A stretch of DNA of 64,000 nucleotides from Paramecium sonneborni (Eukaryota; Ciliophora; Oligohymenophorea; Peniculida; Parameciidae). The position numbers and the translations under genes were made by a program. Of this stretch, positions 20,333-32,100 are shown piece by piece. The DNA is taken from contig CAJJDN010000197.1 in assembly GCA_905182985.1 (NCBI GenBank), positions 33,468 through 97,467 of the forward strand, written 5' to 3'. The notes under the pieces were generated by a model that saw only the letters and a program-made list of their open reading frames with translations, did no database searches and was not told where the DNA came from. The number at the start of each line of letters is the position of its first letter. Within the stretch, counting starts at the first letter, position 1.

Positions 20333-22465
20333 TCAATTATATGAGATACTGATTAAATAGGTTATATTTATGTATGATGGTCTAAAATAATTAAAATTAT
20401 TACTTTAATTAGATAATAATCCATCTAAATATGTGACAGGTGGATACTTATTCTAGGAAAATTAGTTTTAATTAGGGTTAATTATTATTTAATTAACATT
20501 ATTCTGTTGTTCTTATTCAGTTTATAATGGATTTTTAACATTATTATAAATTTGAGTGTAATAATGTTAATCATAGATTTATTGTCCTTGACCTTAGTCT
20601 AATTATTAAAATAAGAATGGTTATGGTTATGGTTATTAAATTGGTTATTTTACAGTGATGAGGGTTCTTTCATCTGGTTAATATTCTTCAACAGCTTCTC
20701 CTAATAAACGATTTAAAGTATTTTATCTTTAGATACCTTTAGGTTAATAGTATTAATCATATTGTTAGTTTTATGCTAATAATATTTATTACTTCTGCCC
20801 GTGATTTCCATGATTTCCAGGCATTTTACCAATAGTAGACATATAATTAACAACTTAATCAGGCAATTCAGAAAGCACTTCTTAAGCAAACTTTTTTTAT
20901 TCAGTTTTGTAATTATTAAAAACAACAAATTTAACTAAATCTCTGGTTGCTTATCTTCCTTATGTATCTATTTCCAATAATTCATCATTATTTAATCTTT
21001 CCATTAATGTAAAATCTGCATCACCAATTCCAATAATAACGATAGAAATAGGTAAATCACAACAATCAACAATAGACTCAAAAGTACCATCAAAATCACT
21101 AATAATTCCATCTGTTAAGATTGCCAATACAACATATTTTTCACTTCCTGCATCTTTAAATCCTTTCGCTACTTTCATTGCTTCTCTTAATGTTGGTCTA
21201 AATAATGTAGGTCCTGAAAACTTGACAGTTCTAACAAAATTTCTATAAGTTTCAAATAATCCAAGTAAATTAATAACTCTACATTAATTTTTAAATCTTA
21301 CTCTGGATCTTCCAAATTATGATTCAAAGGATGGCAATGATGAGCTTTACCATTCAAATCAAATCCAAAACCATACAAAGGAACTCTTTTATCATGGTCA
21401 TATTGTATCAATATTTCAGAGACATTCCTTAAGGCTAATTCATATTAACTAAGTCTTTTGTTAGATACATCAAAATAATGTAGACTTTAAGGATTCGTTG
21501 GATCTAAATTAGAATCAGTAAAATCAATAGAAATCATTAAATTCAATTGCAAACCTTCTTATAAATATTATTCAAAAGTTGGAATTTCTCTAAATAAACA
21601 TTATTCAACGTATAATTATCCTGTTATAGATTGATTACCCTAATGCTATAGATTTCTAAGACCTTTCTTTTCTACCATTTAAGATACTGATAAATTTACA
21701 GATCCTATGTAAGTGTCTTATTTTCTCCCTTTATCATAAATTTCTATTTTTAAAACAGTATCACTATCATTATTACATAAATCTCTAGCTTTCTTTTTAA
21801 TTTCAGGCCTAATTTTAATTATTATATTTTACCAAGTTCTTCTCGAAGGATAATTAATTGGGTCAGATTAATAAACTAAATTTGATTCATTAGTATCTAG
21901 AAAAGTTCTAGAAATTTTTATATAAGGTTGAGAAGGAGAAACATTAAAAATACAACATTATTTTGATAATGAATTAGCAGCTAACTTTAATTAATTAGAA
22001 TTACTTAATATTAATTCAACCATATCATTTTTGTATTTCTAATATTCTCCGATTATTACTATTCTTCCCACTTTCTTACCTCTATCACAAATATCTGTAT
22101 AATATATTTAATCTTTTGCAGCTAATAGAGTTTATATGTTCACTTCTGTATATCCAATTAACTAAAATATTTTTAAATACCTACATGTTTCTTTTCTTAT
22201 TAATTGTTGAATACTTAAAACAATACTCTATAAGAAATTTCAAATTGATAATTTAATTGGATGGCTGTACTAAATTATGGATTTCGTTAATTTTATTAAA
22301 TTTCTGTTTTGCCCTTTTCAATCCCTAAAAATAGATTTTGTTCTTACATTTATCATCAGCATATTCTTTCACTACAACCATAGAGTTTATTTCACCATTG
22401 TTTTAATTAGAAATTAACTCATAGCATTTAATTCTCACAACAAAGAATTTTGATTGTGAACTCAT
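20333..22465 (-). CDS. Copine (C2-C2-VWA, Ca2+-dependent phospholipid-binding protein)
   Basis: 687 residues. C2A: FVVRIKCYELISN, MVVVKEYADDKWIEKGKTEI, QQNQRNPQFSTAIQLNYQFE. C2B: VELILSNSNQLKLAANSLSK, YPSRRTWQNIIIKIRPEI, VLKIEIYDKGRKQDTYIGSV. The VWA-like copine domain begins LMISIDFTDSNLDPTNPQSL near residue 295 (MIDAS DxTxS). It runs through YGFGFDLNGKAHHCHPLN, FVRTVKFSGPTLFRPTLREA, VVLAILTDGIISDFDGTFES and LPISIVIIGIGDADFTLMER. The last 140 residues are Gln/Asn/Pro-rich. Introns at 22325-22347, 22162-22184 and 21279-21301 are all 23 nt and each restores a copine motif (for example DPE|VINLLGLFETYRNFV). Copines move to membranes on calcium rise; in ciliates they are linked to contractile vacuole and trafficking functions. 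Confidence 0.94.
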
Positions 22466-22703
22466 TAAAAATATTAATATTTACTAAAATTTATATTTAA
22501 TTTTATCATCTCATTTATGTTAAATTCTTATTTGATTAGTTATTTATTATATTCTCTTAACTTTTTTAAAAATATATTGATTTATGAATATTAATTTAAA
22601 TAATACATAAACATTACATTCTACTATAAGATTAGGAAGCATTTTGGAGCAAAGAATATGAATATAAATATAATAAATATTTTTTATAAAATACTAAATA
22701 TAA
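22466..22703. promoter_or_regulatory. Divergent promoter region of copine and STPGR genes
   Basis: A 238-base AT-rich spacer between two divergently transcribed genes, so it must carry both promoters. No specific motif recognised. Confidence 0.5.
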
Positions 22704-23590
22704 ATGAATACCTCATTTGAATAAATAAATAGATCACCTTTAAATAAATCAATATCCAAAGCACTTTATTCATTTCCTAAAGCTAATCGTTTCAAAGATT
22801 TCAATGATAAACCGTAATTAAAGATAATTTATTATTAGATGTCCCAATATTTATAATATTCCTTCAATGATGAGTAAACGTAGTGCTGGAATAGGATATG
22901 GATAGAAATCAAAATTTATATAAGAAAGTATAACACCAGGACCTAATAATTATGAAATTAAGACTACCCTTAATGTAAGTAATGGTTGGACTATGCCTGT
23001 TGGAAGAGATGTATAGATTATAAATTTCATCTTAGAAAAGCAATAAGTATGAAGGTATTTTCATTGGATTAATACAAAAAACTCCAGGACCTGGAGAATA
23101 TGAATTTTAAAACACAAGATCTCCTATTAAATATACAATAAGAATGAGAACTGAGAGTTAAAAAGATAAAGATAGAAAACCAGGACCGTAAAAATCATTT
23201 TATATTTTTAGTGGCTAATATGATTTGCCATCAGCATTAAATGAAACAGGGAAATATAAAATTAGCAAATTTAGAGAGTAATAAAATTTACTATTATAGT
23301 TCTGGAGCAATAATACTTTCTCCCAAAAAATCAAAAAGTTTTCGTTTTTCACCATCTAAAGATCCATCACCAGGACCTGGAGATTATGCTCATTTAGGAG
23401 ATATTGATCCAAAAGGTTTATATTATTGTTCTAAATTTGTCGATACTAAATCTACAATATTTACTAGAACCAAGAGAGAATTAACTAAAATTAGAGCTGA
23501 ATCTCCTGGTCCTGGAACATATAGATTGCCTTCTGAATTTGGGTATTTAAATATTATTATATTAGTCACTATGAAAAACCGAATAAATGA
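22704..23590 (+). CDS. SHIPPO/STPGR-repeat ciliary protein (ODF3/CIMAP-like)
   Basis: 255 residues built of PGPxxY repeats typical of microtubule-inner or axonemal proteins. In order: KPCPNIYNIPSMMSKRSAGI, ESITPGPNNYEIKTT, KTPGPGEYEFQNTRSP, DRKPGPGQYDLPSALNETGK, DPSPGPGDYAHLGD and AESPGPGTYRLPSEFGHYEK, ending PNK. Five introns (22814-22838, 23011-23035, 23188-23211, 23278-23299, 23543-23565; 25, 25, 24, 22 and 23 nt) are all required. The last converts an apparent read-through into the canonical EFGHY end, with the stop at 23588-23590. Reading without that intron would give a longer, hydrophobic false C terminus. Ciliates carry many members of this family in their axonemes. The 3' end overlaps the inferred end of the opposite-strand CFAP97-like gene. 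Confidence 0.9.
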
Positions 23591-24083
23591 TTTTATTTTA
23601 ATTTTGGCATCGTCTTTCTTTACGGTTCTATACGCAATCTCTATAATTAAGATAATTAAGTAAGGCCGTTGGTTTTGGTCTTTCTTTGTGAGAGACTTTA
23701 TGCAAACTTAGAAATTCTCTATTTATTGTCTGTTCTGGAAATACGAAACTTAAGTTCCTGAGTTCTCTTAATCATTTTCTTGGGTACCTCCTAAAATCAC
23801 GCATTTAAGTATCTTTGTTTTTGAATGTTCCTTAAGTGGATTACAATCTCTTCATTAACTTCTAATTTTCATCAACTATTTTCATAGCTTCTTTTTTTCT
23901 TTTTGGTAAATTCAAGGATCTTATTGAACTAGCTGAATGTTATCTTGTAGATGGTTTAATTTTAATAATTCTATCTAGTATTTTGCTATTTTCTATATAC
24001 AAAATTTTATCTCTCATTTATTGAATAGATGCTTTACTGTTATATTGATTAGTCTTAATTTTTTGTAATTTATTTGAATCCAT
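23566..24083 (-). CDS. CFAP97/Hemingway-like ciliary protein
   Basis: From ATG 24083 the frame gives MDSNKLQKIKTNQYNSKASI, then NLPKRKKEAMKIVDENQKLM and KRLQSTQGTFKNKDTQMRDF. The ENQKLMKRLQ segment is the signature helix of the CFAP97/Hemingway family (motile-cilia proteins). After that the model depends on two short introns: 21 nt (GTACCC...AAG, near 23790) and 20 nt (GTATAG...AAG, near 23610), giving RRELRNLSFVFPEQTINREF and HKERPKPTALLNYLNYRD. The predicted stop at 23566-23568 would overlap the STPGR coding end by 25 bases. The N-terminal two thirds are reliable; the last exon is tentative. Confidence 0.65.
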
Positions 24084-24260
24084 ATGAAATTACTAATATT
24101 GTGTAATTATACCTTTTTTGATGAACTTCTATCACTTGCTATCATTTAAACTCTATCTCTATGAGATTTAAATCTTTCATATTAACAAATTGAGTTGATT
24201 ATATTTTGCTCAATGTATTTTGGAGCAATCATTATAAATATATTTATATATATATAAATA

Positions 24261-25536
24261 TCATTAATAGTAATCATAATCTTTTATAGTATTGAAGTTT
24301 GAGTTTAAATTTTTTGAAGCAAATCCTTATTTTCTAATTTTCATTTAGTTTGGTTAGGTAACTTCTCCAATAATATTGGCTGTATTTTCAAGTGATATAG
24401 AATTAGGATCAATAAAAAGATATTTTTCAGTAATATTATGATGTATGGACATTTGAGATTTTCGTTTAGTTTTGAATTAGAATTTAACTTTGTTTTTCAA
24501 AAGAAAATAAAGTTTAATACGAGATCTGCATTTTGCAAAGTAATTTTAAATTCTCTTTACTTTTTAATTCTATCGACTAATATGTAAAAAGTGTTCATTC
24601 AATTTTTACAATTCAAAAACTTTAAAAAGAATCAAACTTTCTTAGGTACTTTATTATATATTGAAATCAATTCCATCATTTTATTATTCATCAATTTAAG
24701 TTAAACAAAAATCAATACCTTTTTTAAATTACAAAGATTCATAATCAATAATTTTATTGTTAGTTTTAATTTTACTAATAGCTGATCTTTCAATTAATGC
24801 ATTTGTATAATCTTAGAATCTTTCCCATTAAAAAGTGAATGCTTAAAATATATTTTATAAAGTGATAATTGGTTCCCTTTCTAACCATTTACTTTAAAAT
24901 CTAAACATCTAATTATAAGATATATGTTTTTACATCATCAATATATTTAACTATATCAACTAAACCAGATATGAATATTTGAAGTAATTCATATCTTATT
25001 TAATCCAAACTGAATCCACAACCTAATCCTAATTCTTTAATATAGGTATAGAATTCTTCTAAATGATAATTTTTTTATCTAAGTAATTCAACATTCTTTA
25101 AAAATTGAGTGTGATTATGATGATTATCAAAAAAATCTTATTTAAGTGTAAAAATAGAAATAACTTTTCTTTTATCTATTTCAATTTGTTTAATATCATA
25201 AATTTCATCTTAATACTAAAATTCTTCTTCCATTGATTCTATAGATAATTATAATTAATCTTCTTTCTCTGGAGGTTAAGTTAATTCATCATCCACTCTT
25301 TATTTTCTATCAATTCTCATTGTATGTAATTTAATTTAATTGTAACGTTCAATTTACGGAGGCTCATCAATGGAATCTAGACAATCAAAAAATTCATCTT
25401 GTTCTGGTATATCAAAATCAATATCATGTTCATATCGAAAATATTCATTTTAATCTAAATCTTATTTTATATATTCTTAAACGATGTCTAAATCCAGATA
25501 TTTTGAATCTGTACTAAATTTCCTTTGCTATTACAT
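24261..25536 (-). CDS. Hypothetical protein with IQ-like motif, 416 residues
   Basis: From ATG 25536 with one 25-nt intron (24909-24933) to TGA 24261-24263. The N-terminal half is very acidic (DIVQEYIKQDLDQNEYFRYE, DFDIPEQDEFFDCLDSIDEP). The middle has helical segments (FFDNHHNHTQFLKNVELLRQ, YHLEEFYTYIKELGLGCGFS, SKWLEREPIITLQNIFQAF). Near residue 330 there is KVKRIQNYFAKCRSRIKLYF, which fits an IQ calmodulin-binding helix followed by a basic tract. No full family match recognised. The start is chosen as the first ATG after an in-frame TGA, but coding-like sequence continues upstream in the same frame (see findings), so extra 5' exons are possible. Confidence 0.75.
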
Positions 25537-25635
25537 AAGTAAAAATAATTAAAATATATAATTTATTCAAAATCTCTTAAGTATGATTTGTTATTTATCA
25601 ATATATGAATAATTAAGAAGAGATTCTAAATCATA

Positions 25636-25893
25636 TCAAATTTCCGTATTCTCTTAAATTTCTTAGTCTAATGATCTATGTTCATGATATATTTTTCTAA
25701 TATATTTTAATTCTGAAGATTGTTAAAATTTTAAACTAGAAAGCAACTATTAATGATTTAAATTCTACCATAAGACTCCTTCACATCTTTAAAGAGTGTA
25801 ACAGATTTTCATAATAACATTAGATCCTTACCTATTCAATGTTACTCTTGATAATAATTTATTAGTAATATATATACTGCTACTAATAATCAT
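25636..25893 (-). CDS. Possible small protein or 5' exon of the downstream gene
   Basis: An 85-codon frame from ATG 25893 to TGA 25636-25638 whose later part looks coding: RVTLNRQGSNVIMKICYTLQ, VLWQNLNHQQLLSSLKFQQS, IYHEHRSLDQEIQENTEI. It is in the same frame as the 24261-25536 gene, separated from it by two TGA codons and 99 bases. It may be a separate small gene, or an exon region of that gene whose splicing I could not resolve. No family recognised. Confidence 0.3.
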
Positions 25894-26336
25894 CCAAAAG
25901 TATGATCATTTTTATTCAGTTATATTTATTTATAAATAATAGAATCTCGTATATTTTATCTGATCTTACCAAAATAAGATGATTAATAAATTATAAATTC
26001 ATACATTGTAACCCTTTATCAAAACCTATAATATGATTTTATTTAAGTACCCATATAAATAAGAGTATCAATTATTTATTTACTTAGAGATAATTTTTGT
26101 AATTCCTAAAATTACTAAGACTTCGATATCCATACTTATCTTATACAATTTATTCAGTTTTTTAGTCTCAATGAATAATTCTAAGAATATTCCATTTGCA
26201 TAAGAGGGTAATCAAAAGCTATGGGATATATTCTTTCAATTATAAACTCTAAATTTGTTCTCACAATAAATTAAGAGGAGAGGATTTCTTAAGTAATTTA
26301 ATCTAATTTTTTTAATAAATATATTTTAAAAATAAA
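25894..26336. other. Intergenic or unresolved 5' region
   Basis: Minus-strand frames here show partial coding character (for example GFDKGLQCMNLQFINHLILV near 26030) broken by TGA. The plus-strand SNARE promoter must lie in the last part. I could not build a gene model. Confidence 0.35.
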
Positions 26337-27170
26337 ATGACAGAATTAGATGAATTTGATTCCACTCTGAATGCAGAATTAGATAAATTATAAAAAGAAA
26401 TAGATTCTCTAAGTAAAAAAGAATACAATTAAAAAAATGCTGCAATAAAGAAGTGTTAAGCTTAAGTTAGAAGCATTTCAACTTTGATTGAAAGTTATGA
26501 ATTAGAAATTAGTAATCTTGATAAAGCTCAAAGTTCTAAGTATTTGAGTGACATATTTTAGATATAATGACTCATTAAGATCAATAAATTAGAGATTTTA
26601 AAGATTGAAATCTGAATTGGAGTTTAAAAAAAATGAAGGATAAACTTAAGAGAATTTATTTAAAGGAAGATCAGAATAATAACCTTAAAGATTAGAAGAT
26701 ATGAATAGATAATAAGTTATTGATATGGGAGATTAATTATAGAAGAATGGTATTTTATAGAATCAATAATTCATTAGCGATTGATAAATTAAATGATATT
26801 ACAAGAACTGTTTAATAAGGTAATGAATTAGCAGATTAAATTAATATGGAATTGGATAAACAAATAGCCTAATTAGATAGAATGTATGATACTGTTATGG
26901 ATACACAATCTGTTTTAAAAAGATCAGCTAAATATATTAAGTATTTTGCAAGGTTTATATTTAAAATTAATATTTAGATAAGTTTATACTGATAAACTAT
27001 TAATGTGTTTAATTGGTCTCATATTTATAGCTATTATAGTTTTAATTATTTTATCAGCATTGGGATTAGATGATGGCAAATTTAATACTCCAGATTAAGT
27101 TAAAGGATCTTTAGCATCTGATAGCAGCAATAGTAGTACAAATACAACCTCAACAACTGGATCTGGATGA
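26337..27170 (+). CDS. Qb-SNARE, NPSN-like
   Basis: 252 residues. An N-terminal coiled-coil (MTELDEFDSTLNAELDKLQK, IESYELEISNLDKAQSSKYN) is followed by a SNARE motif at about 140-200 (DITRTVQQGNELADQINMEL, DKQIAQLDRMYDTV), with Q at the centre as expected for a Q-SNARE. A juxtamembrane segment LKRSAKYIKYFARQVYTDK leads into one transmembrane helix (LLMCLIGLIFIAIIVLIILS) and, unusually, a luminal Ser/Thr/Asn-rich tail of about 30 residues. The RQVYTDK-to-membrane junction matches the plant NPSN11/12/13 group, which acts in fusion at the plasma membrane or cell plate. Introns at 26540-26561 (22 nt), 26750-26777 (28 nt) and 26953-26977 (25 nt). Confidence 0.88.
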
Positions 27171-27618
27171 TATATTTATTAATTATAAATATTTAAATTA
27201 TCAAAATAAGTTTAAGTAAAAAGACTAATTAATTTAATCAAGTTTAAGAAAGAATATTTTTCTTATTCTTTTTAAAGATTTTAATCAAAATACTTAAATC
27301 ATTAAAAAAATGTATTTATCACAATAAATAATTTATTTTTGAATAACTTAAAAAATGTATTAATTATTTCAAAATTTTTAAGACTTCGTTCTTTTGCAAG
27401 AATAAAAATAAAATTAATAATTTATTGGTTTCTAAAGAAATTAAATTAGTTAGTATTGAATTTCTTATATTAAAGTTAAAAATAATAAAGTGATAATATT
27501 ATAATATTTTATTTTAGTTGAAAGAGAGTATATGATTGTCATCAATCTGTTTACTCTGATGTCATCGTTATAAATTTATATCTGATCAATTATTTTATGG
27601 ATATTAAAAAATTATTCT
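27171..27618. other. Intergenic region, no gene seen
   Basis: AT-rich spacer between two plus-strand genes. No open coding-like frame or RNA gene seen. Should hold the SNARE 3' end and the promoter of the paraoxonase-like gene. Confidence 0.55.
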
Positions 27619-28779
27619 ATGAAAATCCATAAAATTCTTATAGTTGGATTGATAGCTTATTTAGTAAATGTTCTTATAGGATTCTTTGATGCTTTCAAGA
27701 GTGTTCCATTAATAAACACATACTCTGATTGTGAATATTTGGATACTGATATAATAGGACCTGAAGATATGTAAAAATATAATTCAACAACTATAATTGT
27801 TGGATCAGGAGATTTTCATAAATTATGGTCACATGGAAAACCTATTTTAGAACAATTGGGATTATATGCAATAGTTAATTCTTAAGAAGAGAGACCAAAA
27901 GTTATAAAATTAGGAATTCAGAATTTCCCAAAAGATATTTCTTTATATGTTCATGGAATTGATATTAGAAAATAATAAGATGGAGAATATATTTATGCTT
28001 TGAATCATGCCTATTAAAATGGAGGGGAAAGAGTTGAGATATTCAAAATTTTAGATGAGCATCTTAATCTTGAATATTAACATTCTATAATCATGGATGA
28101 GAAATATAATGGAATATTAAATGATTTAATAGTAATTGAAGATAATCGTTTTTTCATTAATAAATATATGCCATATACAGATCCAATAGAAGGAAGACAT
28201 AAAATTACTCCATTTCATTTGATAAAAACTATATTTGTATGGATTAGTAAATAAAAAACTTCATTCATTATTGATTGTAAATTTACTAAGTAAAATAAAA
28301 TAATAAATCCTGAATGTAAAGAATTATTAGATGCTCCACTTACTGGAGTAGTTTTGAATGGAATAACATGGGATAGAAAAAATCGCGTTTGGGCAGCAGA
28401 TACTATTGCAAAATAATTAAATGAATATGAAATAACAAATTAAGGTCTTATATTCAAAAGATTTATTGACATTGAAAATTCTATAGATAATTTAGAATAT
28501 GATGCAGATAGAAATTCACTTGTTTTAGGATTAATTCCTAAATTACATAATTATTTTTCTTTAGATGGATTCTTAAAAGGAATTGATATCTTAAAAAGAG
28601 ACACTTAATTTGAATATTGGGCAACTGTTGGAGAATATAATCTCACATCTAATAAACTCAATTATCTAGCTTAAAATACTTAATTACCTAAAGGTGTTTC
28701 TGGGGCTTTAATTAGTGGAAATAATCTAATTGTAGCTAGTTGGTGTGATATTACAGTTGCTGTCTGTAAGAAAAAATGA
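27619..28779 (+). CDS. Paraoxonase/arylesterase-like six-bladed propeller protein
   Basis: Intronless, 386 residues. The N-terminal hydrophobic helix KILIVGLIAYLVNVLIGFF acts as signal anchor, as in PON proteins. The order of PON calcium-site and active-site segments is preserved: CEYLDTDIIGPEDMQKYN (Glu of the catalytic calcium site), SLYVHGIDIRK (His), YIYALNHAYQNGGERVEIFK (His), GILNDLIVIEDNRFFINKYM (Asn), TGVVLNGITWDRKNRVWAAD (Asn). The family are calcium-dependent lactonases or esterases in the secretory pathway or on membranes. Substrate unknown. The gene is convergent with the first giant surface-protein gene. Confidence 0.9.
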
Positions 28780-29194
28780 GAAATTATAAACTTAAATTTA
28801 TAATTTTATCAAATATTCAATAATTTTATTTATTACACAGATAACCTTTCTTTTTTAAATAATATGAAGTATCAATAGAAAACTAAAAAGAGTTTAAATT
28901 ATAAGGAAAACAAAATATTCTAAATATATTTTCAAGCAATTTATAAATCTAACCTATGACTTTATTTTAAGAAATTAATTATAAAATTTTTATATATCAA
29001 TTTGCAAAAATAATTATTTACGTAATATAATTAAAACTTAAAGGAACATAAAAATACATAATCTTCCAAAATTTCAATGTAATAAAAAATTATAATTATA
29101 TACATATACATCATTTATTTAAAATTTATTTTTTTTAATATTAATTAGATGAATCAATCAGTTACAAGTGGAACTAATGATTTATGTTCCAAAT
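28780..29194. other. Convergent intergenic region, no gene seen
   Basis: About 415 bases between two gene ends. AT-rich with no coding-like frame; expected to hold both 3' untranslated regions. Confidence 0.55.
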
Positions 29195-32100
29195 CAGGAC
29201 TATTTTATCTAAATCTGTAAGTCCATTAAGAATTAAATTAAGATGTTATTAATCTAAAATTATAAGTAATCATACCTTTTATTTGTAACTTAACTTTTAG
29301 CTAAGGATCTTAATTTATTAAGATTACGTTTTAATTATAATTCTTTAAGCTATTCTTAAATTAAAATATTATCTAAACATTATATGATATGGTTAAACTT
29401 TATTAATTTTAGGAATTTGTTTAATAATTTTAAGAATGGAACTCTATATTTTTTATGATATGATTTATAAATATCAACCAAATATGGTTAACAAAGTCGA
29501 AGGCAACAAATAATAAGGCAAACTTAAAGTGCAATAGATAAAAAATGATCATTTTATTATTCACAAATATACTTTGCAGCTGCTAAAAATATTGAGATAG
29601 AGCATAATTATTCAGAATATATATCTAAAGAATTAAACTTAGAAATGATATATGGTTTATTTTTAACAGCGATTAATTAATAAAACACTAAACACAACCC
29701 CAATAAAGTAGCTTTTAAGGATATATTTGTTTCAAAATAAGTTATAATAAAAATCATTATAGCTTTTTTTGATAGCTTAATTAATTCCCAAAAATAGCTG
29801 TTTTAATTATATTCATTAAATAAATAACAAATATGTCCTCTTAATCTAATAGAATCTAACTTGTTTCTTTAAGCATACAAAAAAACAAATAAAGTTAAAG
29901 GAATTAAATAGCCAAAAAATAATAGATTAGGAATAACAAAATAATAAATCCATTTATAATGAGCCTCAGTATCATATCTTAAGGATACATCACCTTAAAT
30001 ATATTTAAGATTTGATATTATCCTAATTGAAAGAATAGAACTTAACCTAAAATATTTAATGATATTACATTTTTATAATTCCTGCATAATTAAATATAAA
30101 TAAACAAATGGAAGTGTGTGAAATAATGTTACATCTAAATTTTGAATTAATCACTTTAAAATAAATATAAGAACCTAAAACAATAATGATAAATTAATAA
30201 ATTATAAGAATCCACATAGCAAAAACCTTAGAATATATTAATTCCAATCTAAAATATTCAGAAAGGTAGCAATCAAAATTATTTGCCATAAAATATGAAG
30301 TATTGCTCCCATTTTCTATAAAATTAAAGGAAAAAGAAAAGTTAATATTAAAAGTAAAAATCACTGTATAAATCCATAAATAATTGAGAAACATTTTTAT
30401 AAGTATGCTTTAATGATCTAAATCATATAAATAATTACCTTGACTTAATTTAAATATGATTTTACTTTGTTTTTCTCTTAATTTTAAAGATGCGAATAAT
30501 GAATTAGATTTAGCTATACTTTTAAGTGTCAATAAAACTGAGATGCATGACCTATATTGATATTTAATTATTGATATACCAAAGAGAAGTGATTATAAAA
30601 GGAATTATACTATCATAATCTTCAAAGCAAGCTTAACATTCAGAATTCTATAAATTCTTAAAATAATATCCTTCTCCTTTTACATTATAGATATCACATT
30701 CTTCACAAAGAGCACCTATATGACCTCTATTGCATAATTAATTTCCAACTCCCCATCCTCCTATACAAAATTTAGGATTTTTAAAACAGAAACCAGGATC
30801 ATCAGATAAATAATGAGGTCTCCAATAACCTTCTAATAATTTAATATTATTAGATGTTATATCTGCAAATTTTTATTTATCAAAAGTTGAACATTTTTAT
30901 TAATCATATTAAACAGAATAGAATCCCTATTATGATTAACAAATCTAACATCCATTTTCAAAATGTATTTCCCCTAGTTGACATTTAAAACTTCTAGCCT
31001 TAATCAAATATTATAATTATTTCTATTATGTTTCAGATGAACAGTTAAATTTTATTTATAAATAATTACCATTATGACTATATGGATCAAATCGAAAAAA
31101 CAATCCTTTCAAATCAAAATTATTATTTTATAAATCATATTCTAATGTCAAATTTGACGGAGTATTAAATATTTTATTCGAAGTATTTGATACAATAGTT
31201 TAACTTATACTACATTTTGGATTATTAAAACTTAATAAGAGTTCATCTCTACTGTTTTTTAGTGTTAAAAATATTTAATTTATATAAGGTAATGATTCTT
31301 ATTTTTTTGGAAGATAAATTTTATACTACTACAATTATTAATTACTTGGAATCATTAAATAAGGAGTTAATATTTTAATTTCTTAATCTAAAATAAAATA
31401 AGGATCCATCTTCAAAATTCTTATTTCAGTTTTATTAGAAATAAACTTTTATGACATCATTTCCATATTATTGATATTTAATGATAAATGTGTTGGACTT
31501 TCAACTATATTATTACCAAATGATTCCGCTTTATTAAATTATAAATAAAAATTAAATAAATTTTGAGCATTTAAATTATTATCACCATCTAAATATATTC
31601 CTCCTCCTTCTTTTGCTTTATTATATAATACAGCTAATTGATTGATAAATAAATTATGACCATTTAACTAAAAATATAGTCCTCCACCTGATTAACTAGC
31701 TTAATTGAACATTATTTAACATTATTTAAAATAAAATGAAGCATTTATTCCTAATATTGCTATACCTTTAGTACCATTATTTTATAAAAAATGTGAATTG
31801 ATAATTTTAACATAATTTTAGGGTTTATTTTTTAAAATAAATTGTAAACAACCATAAGATTATATATTGTTAAAATTGCAGTCAAAATTATAGATTTAAA
31901 ATGTATCAAAATTATCTTATTAAAAGAATATTAAACCGTTTGAACAATATGTACAATTATTGAAGTTAACTTAAACAAAATTTAGATAAATTTGAGTTTA
32001 GTTTGTAATGCTACTTAAATAAATTAATGATTTTCCTTATTAGATTTATTCTTTAAATAAATATAATATACTAGCAAAATTAAAAGATTTCCAATCTTAT

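Noticed and set aside
23543..23663. Extended hydrophobic C terminus of the STPGR protein
   Set aside because: It arises only if the 23-nt intron at 23543-23565 is not spliced; splicing gives the canonical EFGHY ending and TGA at 23588-23590.
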